Of a DNA stretch of 64,000 bases, positions 51,914 through 61,305 are shown in pieces. Below the pieces are notes generated by a model, which ran no database searches, was not told where the DNA came from, and worked only from the letters and a program-made list of their open reading frames with translations. Source of the DNA: Paracoccus sp. IB05 (GTDB lineage: Bacteria > Pseudomonadota > Alphaproteobacteria > Rhodobacterales > Rhodobacteraceae); the NCBI RefSeq assembly GCF_016405985.1, contig NZ_JAEFCF010000001.1, positions 62,001 to 126,000 of the forward strand. The letters run 5' to 3'. Both the position numbers and the translations under genes were made by a program. How positions within the stretch are numbered: position 1 is the stretch's first letter; each line of letters begins with the position of its first letter.

Positions 51914-53215
51914 TCAGAATGACGTGCTGAAACTGATACCGAAGCTCTGCCTGTCATCGCCATCCCGGTAATCGACCGGTTTGGCCACAAAGAGCGACAC
52001 CGGTATATTGCCCAGATCAAGTGTCAGCGAAACTCCGACCGAGCTGCGGATATACTTTCCGTCATCGACAGTGCCGCCCAGCGTATCATCCAGCCCCCAG
52101 GCAGACCCGATATCCGCAAAGACGCCGACGCGCCCCGTGGTGCCAAGCAGCTGGTCAATCTCACGCTGCAACTCGACACTGGTCACATAGTAATTATTGG
52201 CGCCGAGGAACCAGTCGCCGTCCTTCGGGCCAATGCCACGCGGCGCGAAGCCCCTGAAATCGGCCCCACCGACGAAGAAGCGGTCAACCGCGCGCGTATT
52301 ATGACCGTCCTGGCCGGAAACAATACCGCCGCGCAACCCGACCAGCAGCGATGTCTTCTCGGCCAGCGCAAAGCGCGCATCTGCCTCGATCCGGGTCTCA
52401 TAGGTCTTCTGATCGGTGCCAAGCCCCCAGAAATACTGGTCCAGCGACAGCGAAAGCCCGGTCACAAAGCCAGCCCCGCCATTCTTCGAGGGGTTGGAGG
52501 AATAGCTGACGCCAAGACGGACATAGGGCGCATCAATGACCCCCATCTCACGGCCAAAAAGCACGCTGGAGCCCGCCGCCACATCCGACATATCGTCGCG
52601 ACGATAGCCAACCCCCAGTTCGGCCCGGCCGCCCGAGGCAAAGGGCAGCGCCAGATAGGGCTCGACCAGCACCCGTTTTGCAACGAAGCCCTGATCACTG
52701 TAGCTGGTCTTGCGCATCTCGGTATCAATCCCGAAATCCAGATCGCCAAAGGCATCCGCGTGATAAAGCGATGTGCGGAATGACTGCACCTCTTCGGCGA
52801 ACCGCAGATCAATCGAGCCAAAGGTGCCCGGGAACAGGTTGTAGCGTTCGAAGTAAAGGTTGAGCGTCGCGCCATCGCGGCTGTCATAGGCCAGACCGAC
52901 CTCAACCCGGCCGGGGCGGTCATTCAGTTCGCTGACCTCGACCACAAGGGTCGCGCCCTCGCCCCGCACCTCGACGCTGCGAAACTGGCCGCTGCTCATC
53001 AGGCATTCCTGAACCGCGCTCATATCGGAGGAATCATACTCGCCCGCTACGACCTCACAGGCAGCCGCAATATCATCAGCGGCAATGAATTCGGCACCCC
53101 GGACCTCAACCGCCGAATAGGGCCGTGCCTGAAGGCTGCCGACAAAAACGGATCCGGCAGCCGCCGCGATCAGAACAGCAGGCGCGGCCCGTTGCAGGTT
53201 CAGGAAGACAGCCAT
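51914..53215 (-). CDS. Omp85-family outer-membrane protein with a single POTRA domain (BamA/TamA-like)
   Basis: This is a 433-residue outer-membrane protein. A signal peptide (to about residue 31) is followed by one POTRA-like domain (about 33-105: VEVRGAEFIAADDIAAACEV, then LMSSGQFRSVEVRGEG). A 16-strand beta-barrel with the Omp85 loop motif follows as GGADFRGFAPRGIGPKDG, ending in Phe (FGISFSTSF). It is much shorter than BamA (five POTRAs) and close to single-POTRA Omp85 translocases. Its place beside Tad-pilus and T1SS genes suggests a role in moving a surface protein or assembling the pilus secretin; this is inferred. Confidence 0.85.
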   Translation of the reverse strand: MAVFLNLQRAAPAVLIAAAAGSVFVGSLQARPYSAVEVRGAEFIAADDIAAACEVVAGEYDSSDMSAVQECLMSSGQFRSVEVRGEGATLVVEVSELNDRPGRVEVGLAYDSRDGATLNLYFERYNLFPGTFGSIDLRFAEEVQSFRTSLYHADAFGDLDFGIDTEMRKTSYSDQGFVAKRVLVEPYLALPFASGGRAELGVGYRRDDMSDVAAGSSVLFGREMGVIDAPYVRLGVSYSSNPSKNGGAGFVTGLSLSLDQYFWGLGTDQKTYETRIEADARFALAEKTSLLVGLRGGIVSGQDGHNTRAVDRFFVGGADFRGFAPRGIGPKDGDWFLGANNYYVTSVELQREIDQLLGTTGRVGVFADIGSAWGLDDTLGGTVDDGKYIRSSVGVSLTLDLGNIPVSLFVAKPVDYRDGDDRQSFGISFSTSF

Positions 53216-53354
53216 CGGATATTCCCCTCAGTGGCAGCTGAAGATGAGATCGGGAATCGGCAGAGGGGATTCCCGCAATCCGACGTCTGATAAATCAATC
53301 ACACGTTGTCTGCACCCGATTCCTGCCGCGTGTCAGGTGTAAATTGTCAGATCG

Positions 53355-53810
53355 TCAGAGTTTGATGGCAGAAATACGGGTGATGATCCCCAGATCAACG
53401 CCAAAGGTCTGCCCCAGCGACTGCACAAAGCTGCCCGCGAAATTATACGTCACCTGCACGGTGACAAAGCCATTCGCATCCGGCGCATCAGGGCAAGGCA
53501 GAACCGTCAGATCCGCCGGGTCAAGCAGCACCGATTGCCCGATCAGAACCCCCATCAGGATCTCGTCATCGGCCAGGGACTTGCAAACATCTGCGGGCGG
53601 CGTTGTGCGGCTCAGACGGCCGATGGATTGTCGCGCAAGTTCATGCGCCAGCTGCTGGACATCACTTGCCGTCGCAATCAGAAAACTCACGAAGACAATA
53701 AGGAAGAGAAAGGCGAGAAACAGCGGGAAGATAATCACAAATTCGATGGTGATCGCACCATCTTCGCGCTTCGCCCAGGACCTGGCGGCTCTGAAGAGAT
53801 CCGGTTTCAC
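53355..53810 (-). CDS. tadE: TadE-like pseudopilin
   Basis: This 151-residue protein has a short polar leader followed by the type IV-like processing motif EDG|AITIEF (Gly18 cut before Ala19, with Glu at +5) and one hydrophobic helix (VIIFPLFLAFLFLIVFVSFL). The C-terminal part is a periplasmic domain. This is the TadE pattern of Flp/Tad pilus systems. It follows CpaD and CpaC with a 4-base overlap, forming a conserved Tad cassette. No TadF is found next to it. Confidence 0.88.
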   Translation of the reverse strand: MKPDLFRAARSWAKREDGAITIEFVIIFPLFLAFLFLIVFVSFLIATASDVQQLAHELARQSIGRLSRTTPPADVCKSLADDEILMGVLIGQSVLLDPADLTVLPCPDAPDANGFVTVQVTYNFAGSFVQSLGQTFGVDLGIITRISAIKL

Positions 53811-54367
53811 GGTGTAAGCCCCGCCTGCGGTGTTTTTGCCGGAGGCAAATATCTTGCCCCCTTATCCGGCATGAAAACATCTGCCGGATAGGCAATCATA
53901 GCGGCAAGATTTCTGGCGGAGGCGCATCCCGCTTCACCGGGGCCACCTTTGCACGTCACATTTACCCCGGTCACCCGAACCACCCGGATGATCCCCTGCG
54001 GCTCTGATTGCGGCAATTCGCGCAGATCATCATCCTGGATAAAGCGGACCCGGGCAGGATAGGCGGCAAAAATCTGGCTGAGCGTCTTGCGCCGGCCTGC
54101 ATCGCGTTCGGGCAGGCGGTTTTTGGGCACAGAAACCACCAGCGTATCCTGGCTGGTCAGACCCAGTTTATCCAGAAAGCTGCGGATCCGCTTTTGTTCG
54201 GCTGCCCCGATATCAGTCGAGCAGGACAGGAAGGAATAGGGCAGAACGGCCTCATGCGTTTGCGCAGAGAGACGCTCGGTCGGGCCTTGCGGCAATGCCG
54301 TGCCACAGGCTGCCAGAAGCCCTGCTGTCAGAAAGGGCGCGAGAATGCGGGTGACTCTGATCTGCAC
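53807..54367 (-). CDS. cpaD: CpaD-family pilus assembly lipoprotein
   Basis: This is a 186-residue periplasmic lipoprotein of the Tad system. The signal has lipobox LLAAC (Cys21). The C-terminal part includes CKGGPGEAGCASARNLAAMIAYPADVFMP, with the NLAAM and paired-cysteine features typical of CpaD. It lies between the CpaC secretin and TadE genes, in the order seen in many alphaproteobacterial tad loci, and overlaps tadE. Confidence 0.88.
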   Translation of the reverse strand: MQIRVTRILAPFLTAGLLAACGTALPQGPTERLSAQTHEAVLPYSFLSCSTDIGAAEQKRIRSFLDKLGLTSQDTLVVSVPKNRLPERDAGRRKTLSQIFAAYPARVRFIQDDDLRELPQSEPQGIIRVVRVTGVNVTCKGGPGEAGCASARNLAAMIAYPADVFMPDKGARYLPPAKTPQAGLTP

Positions 54368-54376
54368 TGTCGGTTC

Positions 54377-55684
54377 CTATTGCAGCATGAACCCGCCCCG
54401 ACGGACCTTTGACTGGCCCTTTTCGCCGGGACGGATCGTTTTGCTCATTTGTCCGGTCACAAGCTGCTCAATGGCACCACTTGCGGGCTTCAGCTCATCG
54501 ACCGGAGTGCGCAGGTTGTTCGGGCTGGTCGGCTTCACCAGATAGGGGGTCACGATGATGACCAGTTCGGTTTCGCCCTTCTTAAAGCTCGAGGACCTGA
54601 ACAGCGCCCCAAGGATCGGAAGATTGACGAGACCGGGGATACCGCTCAGCGATTGTGCGGTATCGGCCTGGAACATGCCGGCAATGGCAAAGCTCTGACC
54701 GCTGCCGAGCTCCACCGTGGTTGTCGCGCTGCGCTCGGACAGCGCGCGCCCGTCCGGAGAGGAATTGGCCTCATCAACTGCGCGCACCCTGGTGTTGATC
54801 TGCAGCTGGATCTGGTTCTGATCAAAGACGGTCGGGGTGAATTCAAGCTCGACACCGATGGATTCGAAGGTCGTCGAGATCTTTCCGTCCGCATCGGTGT
54901 TCCTGTAGGGGATCCGTCCCCCGGCCAGAAAGGTCGCCGCCTCACCGGAGCGGGCCGTCAGGTTCGGCTCAGACAGGATGGTGACCAGCCCGTTGCGCGC
55001 GAGGGCGTCCAGCACCAGGTTGATATTGCGGTTGCCCGCGCCGACACTTATGTCGACCCCTCCGGGGCGCGAAGAAACACGCGGCTGCCCGGCATCACGC
55101 GCGGCGGTCAGGCTGAGGCCGAGATCCTCGCTGATGGTGCGGGAGACTTCGGCGATCCGAACCTGAAGATTGACCTGAGAGGCCGCTTCAACTTCGAGCC
55201 GGTTGACGATGATTGCGCCATCGCCAAGCAATGCCGCCACCACATCGGCGGCGGTTTCGGCATCGGCGATGCTGCGCACGCGGCCACTGAGAAACACCGC
55301 GCCCTCGACCGTTTTCACCGAGACCGAGCCACCGCTGATCGAGCTTTGCGCGGCCGAGGCAAGCCGGGCGGCATCGATTCCGACAGAGATAGTGGTGCTG
55401 AGAATCTGCTCGTCATTCTCTCCCAGGACGAAGAGGTTGGACTCGCCGATATTGCGGCCGACGATGTAGAGATAGCGGGCCGATTGCAGATCAATCTCGG
55501 CAACGTCCGGATTGGAAAGGAAAACTGCGGTCGCAGGCTCTTCGAGCTTGATGAATTTCGCTTCGGAGACATTCAGGGAAAGCCCCCCGCGTCCCGCGCT
55601 CCAGACTTCCTGGGCAAAGCCCGGCGTCACTGCGGCAACGGTCAGAAAAAACGACATCACGGCCGAGAGCCCCATGCCTGCCAT
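54377..55684 (-). CDS. cpaC: Tad pilus secretin (CpaC/RcpA)
   Basis: This outer-membrane secretin channel for the Tad (Flp) pilus has 435 residues. A signal peptide (AVTPGFA, cut before QEVW) precedes the BON/N0-like VSEAKFIKLEEPATAVFLSN region, the GRNIGESNLFVLGENDE motif and the secretin domain (VNLQVRIAEVSR, GAGNRNINLVLDALARNGLV, GSGQSFAIAGMFQ, FKKGETELVIIVTPYLV). These order and motif features identify CpaC. A GGGGGAG ribosome binding site precedes the ATG. It heads the cpaC-cpaD-tadE cassette downstream of the T1SS operon. Confidence 0.95.
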   Translation of the reverse strand: MAGMGLSAVMSFFLTVAAVTPGFAQEVWSAGRGGLSLNVSEAKFIKLEEPATAVFLSNPDVAEIDLQSARYLYIVGRNIGESNLFVLGENDEQILSTTISVGIDAARLASAAQSSISGGSVSVKTVEGAVFLSGRVRSIADAETAADVVAALLGDGAIIVNRLEVEAASQVNLQVRIAEVSRTISEDLGLSLTAARDAGQPRVSSRPGGVDISVGAGNRNINLVLDALARNGLVTILSEPNLTARSGEAATFLAGGRIPYRNTDADGKISTTFESIGVELEFTPTVFDQNQIQLQINTRVRAVDEANSSPDGRALSERSATTTVELGSGQSFAIAGMFQADTAQSLSGIPGLVNLPILGALFRSSSFKKGETELVIIVTPYLVKPTSPNNLRTPVDELKPASGAIEQLVTGQMSKTIRPGEKGQSKVRRGGFMLQ

Positions 55685-55746
55685 TAATCTTTCTCCCCCG
55701 CAGTCGCGTTATTACGCCGTTGTCTGTCACATCGTATCGGCCACAG

Positions 55747-55800
55747 CGCGATACGCGAATACCATAACGCGATATCCAGTGGGATTACAAATACCACTGG
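55747..55800 (-). promoter_or_regulatory. Phased CGCGATA-type repeats and hairpin before the Tad cassette
   Basis: Three related motifs, CGCGATA at 55747, CGCGAATA at 55754 and CGCGATA at 55768, are spaced 7 and 14 bp apart, just upstream of cpaC on the minus strand. Beside them a 7-bp inverted repeat (55776-55782 with 55794-55800) follows the hlyD stop. The repeats resemble an operator for a dimeric regulator and the hairpin a weak end for the T1SS transcript. Confidence 0.4.
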
Positions 55801-55820
55801 TTGTATCACCTACAATTAAA

Positions 55821-56993
55821 TCACCGCAGCTGAGCGCGCAAAATCGGTCTCGTCAGATAGCTCAGCACCGAGCGCCGGCCTGATTCAATATCGACCTGCG
55901 CCACCATGCCGGGGCGGATCGGCAGTTCCTCGCCATTTCGTTCAAGGTAGCTTTTCTCGGTGGTGACCATCACCCGGTAGAAGGCCTGGATACCGTTTGC
56001 CGTTTCTTCTTCGACCGTATCACCGCTGATCTGCGAGACCGTCCCCCTCAGATCCCCATAGATCGAGAAATCATAGGCGGTGATCTTTACGCTCGCAGGC
56101 ATTCCAGGCGCGATAAAGGCCACATCCCGCGGAGAAACCTTTGTCTCGATCATCAGCTGATCGTCGACAGGGGTCACTTCCATGATCGATTCGCCGGGCT
56201 GAACAACACCGCCCAGCGTGGTGATATTGACGTTGTTGACGCGCCCCGAAACCGGCGATCTGATCTCGGTCCGGTCAAGCTGGTCCTGTTTCTGGATCAT
56301 CTGCTGCTCCAGCACCACAAGCCGCCCCTTTTTCGCAACCAGATCGCGGTAGGCTTCCTGCACATAGTTGTTGCGCAATTCGCTGATCCGCCCCTGCAGC
56401 TCGGCCTCCTGCTGCTGAAGACGCAGCAGATCGACCTTGCTCACCGATCCTTGTTTTGCCAGCGGCTCGGTGATGTCGATCTGGCCAATGATCGCGGCGC
56501 GTTCGGCCTCGGCGGCGGCGATGGATTCATTCAGCTTGGTGCGGCGGGCCTGAAACAGCCGCAGCTCATTGGCCCGGGCCTCGCCATCCGCAGCACCGCT
56601 GAATTCAATCTTGTCGCTTTCCATCACCTCGGCTTCGAGACGGGCGATTTCGGCCCGCAGCGTGTCGATCTCGGCAGTTGTTTCCAGAAAGGCCGAGCGA
56701 AACCGCGTCGCATCAATCCTGGCGATGATCTGCCCTTCCTGGACGATGTCACCTTCATGCACCAGCAGTTCCGACAGAATGCCGCCTTCGAGGCTCTGGA
56801 TCGTCTGCATCCGGCGCAGAGGAACCACGGTTCCGTCGCCACGGGTGATTTCATTGATCTGCGCAAAAGCGGACCAGATCACCGCGATCAGCAGCGATGC
56901 CGACACAAGCCAGACCGTGTGCCGGGCCGTCACCATGGATTTACGGCGAAAGCTGCCGTCGAGATAATCAGGGTTGAAATCCGTCTGGGTCAT
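55821..56993 (-). CDS. Type I secretion membrane-fusion protein (HlyD family)
   Basis: This is the periplasmic adaptor of a type I secretion system, 390 residues, anchored by one N-terminal TM (VWLVSASLLIAVIWSAF). It shows the GDGTVVPLRRMQTIQSLEGG motif typical of HlyD/LapC, a long coiled-coil hairpin (about 95-230), the lipoyl half motif DRTEIRSPVSGRVNNVNITT and the C-terminal HlyD domain (VRIRPGMVAQVDI-like GEELPIRPGMVAQVDIESGR). Its start overlaps the ABC gene stop by 4 bases. Confidence 0.95.
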   Translation of the reverse strand: MTQTDFNPDYLDGSFRRKSMVTARHTVWLVSASLLIAVIWSAFAQINEITRGDGTVVPLRRMQTIQSLEGGILSELLVHEGDIVQEGQIIARIDATRFRSAFLETTAEIDTLRAEIARLEAEVMESDKIEFSGAADGEARANELRLFQARRTKLNESIAAAEAERAAIIGQIDITEPLAKQGSVSKVDLLRLQQQEAELQGRISELRNNYVQEAYRDLVAKKGRLVVLEQQMIQKQDQLDRTEIRSPVSGRVNNVNITTLGGVVQPGESIMEVTPVDDQLMIETKVSPRDVAFIAPGMPASVKITAYDFSIYGDLRGTVSQISGDTVEEETANGIQAFYRVMVTTEKSYLERNGEELPIRPGMVAQVDIESGRRSVLSYLTRPILRAQLR

Positions 56994-59119
56994 TTGACAG
57001 CCTTCACCTGCTGGGTCGACGAGGCGCGCGCAAGATCCATGATCTTGCCAAGCGCATCATCATGCGCGATTGCGCCATCTTTCAGAACAACCGCGCGCTC
57101 TGTCAGCGCCAGCAGTTCCCGCTTATGCGTCGCAATGATCGCGGTGCGGCCTGCCAGCCAGGTTTTCAGGAATTGCACGACATGCTGTTCGGTCATGTGG
57201 TCAAATGCAGCCGTGGGCTCGTCCAGGATCACCACCCTCGGATCCTGCAAAATGATCCGGGCAAGGCCGATGGCCTGACGCTGCCCCCCCGAGACATTGG
57301 CATTGCTGTAAAGCGCCATATCGAGACCGCGGACATGGCGCCGGACATGGCGTCCCAGCCCGACGGCATCCAGCGCCTCGAACAGCTCGTCATCACTGTG
57401 AAGCCCGTGATCCAGCTGGAGGTTCTCGCGCAGAGTGCCCTGAAAGAGGGCCGCGCTTTGCGGCAGATAGCCGATCTGGCGGCGCCGGTCGATCGGATCG
57501 ATCTGCGCCAGTGACAGGTTGTCGAGCAGAACCGAGCCCGATGCCGGATCTGTGAGCCCGGCGATCAGCCGCAGGAAGGTCGATTTGCCTGCGCCGTTGC
57601 CTCCCAGAAGCGCGATATGTTCGCCCGCTCTGATGGTGAGGCTTTTGATATTCAGAACCTCACCGCTTTCCTTGTCATGGGCATAGGTGGCATCCGTCAC
57701 CTGATAGCTGCCGCCAATCTGCTGGGCGCGCAGATAATGGCGGTCCGCCGGGCGTTCGACCGGCATTTCCATAATCTTGTCCAGGTTGTCCATCGCGGCC
57801 CGGACCTGCTGCCAGCGGGTCAGAAGCCCGGCAACCTGCCCCAGCGGCGCCAGCGCCCGGCTGGTCAGAAGCGTGCAGGCGATCAGACTGCCGGTCGTCA
57901 TATTGCCGGCCGAGATCTGATAGACCCCGACCACCACGACAAGCCCGTAGCAGAGCTGCTGCGTGGAAGCCGCAATCTGCATCAGGAATGTGGTCTGCTC
58001 GCGGGCCTTCACGCCGGTTTCGGCCATGGTCGCTGTCAGCTGCACATAGGCACGGTGCAGGCGCCCCTCGGCGCGCGCCGCCTTCACCGTTTCCAGATTG
58101 GAAACCGCCTCCAGCAGAAGGCCGTTCAGGGCAGCGCTTTCCCGGGTATTCTGGCGGGAGAGCGTTGCCAGCTTGCGCTGCATCAGAAGCCCCGGCCCTA
58201 CCATCAGCACCCCGCCGAACAATACGACAAAGGCAACCGGGCCGCCGATATAGGCGATGATGCCGATAAAGATCAGCACGAAGGGAATGTCACAGATCGC
58301 CGAAACTGTGCCCGAGGTGAAAAACTCGCGTACGGTCGAGAAATCCCGGACCTGGTTGGCAAAGACCCCGGTCGAACGCGGCTGGTGCGACAGGCGAAGA
58401 TTTGCGACCTGTTCAAACAGCCGTGCCGAGAGCGTCAGATCAAGATCACGCCCCGACAGGTCGATCAGCCGCGAGCGCATCATCCGCAGGACGAATTCCA
58501 GTAAAATGGCAAGACCGACACCGCTGGCCAGAATCCACAGCGTATCGAACACCTGGTTCGGCACGACACGGTCATAGACCTGCATCGAAAACATCGCAGT
58601 CGAGACCGCCAGCAGCGAGGCCACAAAGCTCGCAAGGAAAACATCCCGGTAGATGGACATGTTTCCAAGCACGGCACCGATGATCCAGTGCCGCCTGTCG
58701 GGATCGGTCTCGCCAAGCCGCTGCGAGACCACATCGACCGGTTTTGAGGCGAGGAAACGACCGCCATAGGCCTCTTCCAACTCGGCCCGGCTTTTATGCA
58801 CGCGGCCGCCACCCGTCTCCGGCAGCACGAGGACAGCGCTGGTCTCATCCAGCTGTTCGAGCAGGGCGACTTCATTATCCTTGCCAAAGACAAGAACCGG
58901 CAGCGCTTCGGGCGGGATTGAGGAGAGCGGGCCGCTGGCAATCCGGCAGCTCAGATTTACACGGCGCAGGGCCCGCGCGCTTGCGGTGATGCTGAGACCG
59001 CCATGTGCCTCTCGCGGCAGGCCATCGCTCAGTCTTTCGACCGAAGCCGCAATACCATGCGCCCGACAAAGCTCTATCAGGCCGAGAACGAGCGCGTCCC
59101 TGTTGTCGCTGGCAGCCAT
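56990..59119 (-). CDS. Type I secretion ABC transporter (LapB/BapA-associated type)
   Basis: This is the ATP-driven inner-membrane exporter, 709 residues. Residues 1-130 are a C39-like domain without the catalytic Cys (a substrate-binding CLD). The membrane domain (about 155-440) contains six TM helices, including FLASFVASLLAVSTAMFSMQ and MQVYDRVVPNQVFDTLWIL, hallmarks of T1SS ABC proteins. The ATPase has Walker A GGNGAGKST, signature VSGGQRQAIGLAR and Walker B VVILDEPTAAFD. It likely exports the two BapA-prefix proteins of this island, though partners are inferred from synteny. Confidence 0.95.
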   Translation of the reverse strand: MAASDNRDALVLGLIELCRAHGIAASVERLSDGLPREAHGGLSITASARALRRVNLSCRIASGPLSSIPPEALPVLVFGKDNEVALLEQLDETSAVLVLPETGGGRVHKSRAELEEAYGGRFLASKPVDVVSQRLGETDPDRRHWIIGAVLGNMSIYRDVFLASFVASLLAVSTAMFSMQVYDRVVPNQVFDTLWILASGVGLAILLEFVLRMMRSRLIDLSGRDLDLTLSARLFEQVANLRLSHQPRSTGVFANQVRDFSTVREFFTSGTVSAICDIPFVLIFIGIIAYIGGPVAFVVLFGGVLMVGPGLLMQRKLATLSRQNTRESAALNGLLLEAVSNLETVKAARAEGRLHRAYVQLTATMAETGVKAREQTTFLMQIAASTQQLCYGLVVVVGVYQISAGNMTTGSLIACTLLTSRALAPLGQVAGLLTRWQQVRAAMDNLDKIMEMPVERPADRHYLRAQQIGGSYQVTDATYAHDKESGEVLNIKSLTIRAGEHIALLGGNGAGKSTFLRLIAGLTDPASGSVLLDNLSLAQIDPIDRRRQIGYLPQSAALFQGTLRENLQLDHGLHSDDELFEALDAVGLGRHVRRHVRGLDMALYSNANVSGGQRQAIGLARIILQDPRVVILDEPTAAFDHMTEQHVVQFLKTWLAGRTAIIATHKRELLALTERAVVLKDGAIAHDDALGKIMDLARASSTQQVKAVK

Positions 59120-59157
59120 ACTGTCCCGCCTGAGTGCTGGAGGTCTTTAACGTTGGA

Positions 59158-60420
59158 TCAACGGGTACCAAACAAAAGAGAGCCTAACATACCAACGGAG
59201 TGTGCTGCAGCATATTCCGTATGTTTGCGTTCTTTGTATGTCTCAATTTTGTCCATTTCGGCTTCGTAGTGATCGCGCCCCGTGGTCAGAAGGTCGATCA
59301 ACTCTCTTTTCCCGCCGATAAACTGCTGCTCATAGGCGTCCAGAACCTCAGCCGCCCGGTCGAGCTGGCGCTGCTGCGAGGCCTCATTGCCCTGCAAAAC
59401 GCGAATCTGTTCGACGTAAACCCGAACCGTATTCTGAAGATCGCGCTCTGCCGCTTTCAGCCGGGCTTCGGCTGCGGCCTTGTCCTGTTCAGCCGCGACC
59501 ACTGCGCGTCCGCTGAAACTGCTGGAATTCAGGTCGACGCCCGCCGTGATTCCCACCGCGCCGCTGCGACCGCGCCCGCCGGTCAGGTCCTGGCGGCCCT
59601 GAGCCTGAAGGGTGATCTTCGGCTTGTTGGACGCCTTGGCTGCCTTGATCCCCTGAATTGCTATATCGAGATCGGCTTTCGCCTCGACATAGGCCGGAGC
59701 GATAACGACTGCCGCAATGATATTCGCGCTGGACGCAAACTGATCGGTGAAGGCAAGGTTCGGCGGAATGCCCGGATTGACCACCGGCTTACCCAAGAGG
59801 AATTCCAGCTGTGACGATGTGATCGTGCGATCCGCCTGCAACTGCGTCATCCGCTCTTCCGCACGGGCGATTTCCAGCAGCGCGCGTGCAATTTCGGAAC
59901 TGTCCGAAAGCCCCGCCGAGACCCGGCTGCGCGAGAATCCTTCAATCCGGTTTGCGAAGTCGATATAGACCTGCGTTTTCGCGATCTTGAGATCGAGCGT
60001 TTCAAGTTCCAGATACAGTTCAGAGATCTCGAGGCTGAGATCCTCAACCGCCATTTTCAGCTGCGCCACGACCTTGATCCGGCTCAGCGAGGCGGCCGCG
60101 ATCCTGCTTTTGACCAGCCCCCAGTCGATCAGAACCTGCGAGACAGTCACTGTCAGAGCCGGATCATCATCGGTCGTGCTGGTGGCCCCCGAAACACTGA
60201 GCTGGGGCCGCTTGCCGTCTTTCGCGATCTCGATATTGGTCGTTTCGCGCGCAACGGCGTGTTGCAGCGCCTCGACCGTCGGGTCGCGCTCGGTCCCGAT
60301 CCTGACCGCCTCTTTCAGAGACTGAGCCAGAACCGGTGACACCAAAAACGCACCGACAAAAAATGCGAGAGCACCGGAACGGGCATGCCGGAACAGGGAT
60401 GGAGCAAGGATCATGTACAA
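59158..60420 (-). CDS. Type I secretion outer-membrane channel (TolC family)
   Basis: This TolC-like protein of 420 residues completes the T1SS. A signal peptide (FVGAFLVSPVLA, cut before QSLKEAV) precedes the duplicated OEP domain with coiled coils and characteristic SEIARALLEIARAEERMTQL. It lies directly after the second BapA-prefix gene and before the ABC gene on the same strand, completing the order prefix-tolC-ABC-HlyD. The first ATG at 60420 is used, with a second at 60414. Confidence 0.93.
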   Translation of the reverse strand: MYMILAPSLFRHARSGALAFFVGAFLVSPVLAQSLKEAVRIGTERDPTVEALQHAVARETTNIEIAKDGKRPQLSVSGATSTTDDDPALTVTVSQVLIDWGLVKSRIAAASLSRIKVVAQLKMAVEDLSLEISELYLELETLDLKIAKTQVYIDFANRIEGFSRSRVSAGLSDSSEIARALLEIARAEERMTQLQADRTITSSQLEFLLGKPVVNPGIPPNLAFTDQFASSANIIAAVVIAPAYVEAKADLDIAIQGIKAAKASNKPKITLQAQGRQDLTGGRGRSGAVGITAGVDLNSSSFSGRAVVAAEQDKAAAEARLKAAERDLQNTVRVYVEQIRVLQGNEASQQRQLDRAAEVLDAYEQQFIGGKRELIDLLTTGRDHYEAEMDKIETYKERKHTEYAAAHSVGMLGSLLFGTR

Positions 60421-60429
60421 ATGCGCCGG

Positions 60430-61305
60430 TCAGCCTTCCGGCGGGGTGTAGATCAGATCACCCATCAATGCCGAAAGAAAATCCGGGCCTGTGTCATGCA
60501 GCGTGCTGCCATCCGCCGCGTCGGCCAGCAGAGAAACAGGCGCGGAAGCCGTGTCGTCGGCAAACAGATCGGTCTCAGCGCGGTCCGGATCAAGAATGGC
60601 CGCAAGAAGATCCGCAATATCCGGGTCTGCCGGTGCAGCAGCGTCGACCGGGGTCGGTACCCCTTCCGCAACGGGTTCTTCTGTAACGGTTTCCTCCGGC
60701 ACCGGCACCGGCACCGGCGCTGAAGCTGCCGCAGGTGCAGGTGCGACGTCATCGTCATTGCCGCCGCGGAGCATAATTCCAACGGCCGGGAACATAGAAG
60801 CCCCGAAAATTGCGCCGTCCATCGGCATGCCCGCAAAGAACGTGCCGCCACCGGCGTCTCCGCCTGCGGAGGACCCGGCATCCGCCGGTTCACCGCCCCC
60901 GACATTGACCTCGACCACGGTCTCACCGTCCCGAAGTGCGCCCGAAGGTTCCGGTGTCTGGGCTTTTTCCTCAACTTCCGCGACGGCGGTCTGCGCAGCA
61001 GGATCTGCCGGAACAAAGGGTTCCGGCGCAATCAGCCCGGTCACTTCGACCGCACCGGCCGATCCGCCATCACGCAGCCGGCTGTATTCTCCGGCAGGGC
61101 CGATGACGAAGAAATCCCTGATCATGACCTCCTGCCCGTCCAGGAGTGTAACTTTCAGATCCGCCCCGGATTTCTCGTAGAAGGCGACTCCGGCAGCGCC
61201 GCCACCGAAGTATACTTCGGACGGAACCGAGAGCCTGACATCATTCGAAACGCTGCGGGTCGCAGCACCGGACTGGCCGCTAGCCGCCGTAAATATCTCA
61301 ACCAT
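60430..61305 (-). CDS. BapA-prefix-like domain protein, second copy
   Basis: This 291-residue protein starts with the same type of prefix domain as the repeat protein (VAFYEKSGADLKVTLLDGQE, VMIRDFFVIGPAGEYSRL). A hydrophobic segment around residues 160-185 follows. Then comes a Pro/Ala/Glu-rich tail and an acidic C-terminus (AILDPDRAETDLFADD, DFLSALMGDLIY). No RTX repeats or Gly/Leu repeats occur. A GGAGGG ribosome binding site is present. It is first in the T1SS operon, so it is either a second exported substrate or an accessory protein that anchors or guides the main one. Confidence 0.8.
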   Translation of the reverse strand: MVEIFTAASGQSGAATRSVSNDVRLSVPSEVYFGGGAAGVAFYEKSGADLKVTLLDGQEVMIRDFFVIGPAGEYSRLRDGGSAGAVEVTGLIAPEPFVPADPAAQTAVAEVEEKAQTPEPSGALRDGETVVEVNVGGGEPADAGSSAGGDAGGGTFFAGMPMDGAIFGASMFPAVGIMLRGGNDDDVAPAPAAASAPVPVPVPEETVTEEPVAEGVPTPVDAAAPADPDIADLLAAILDPDRAETDLFADDTASAPVSLLADAADGSTLHDTGPDFLSALMGDLIYTPPEG

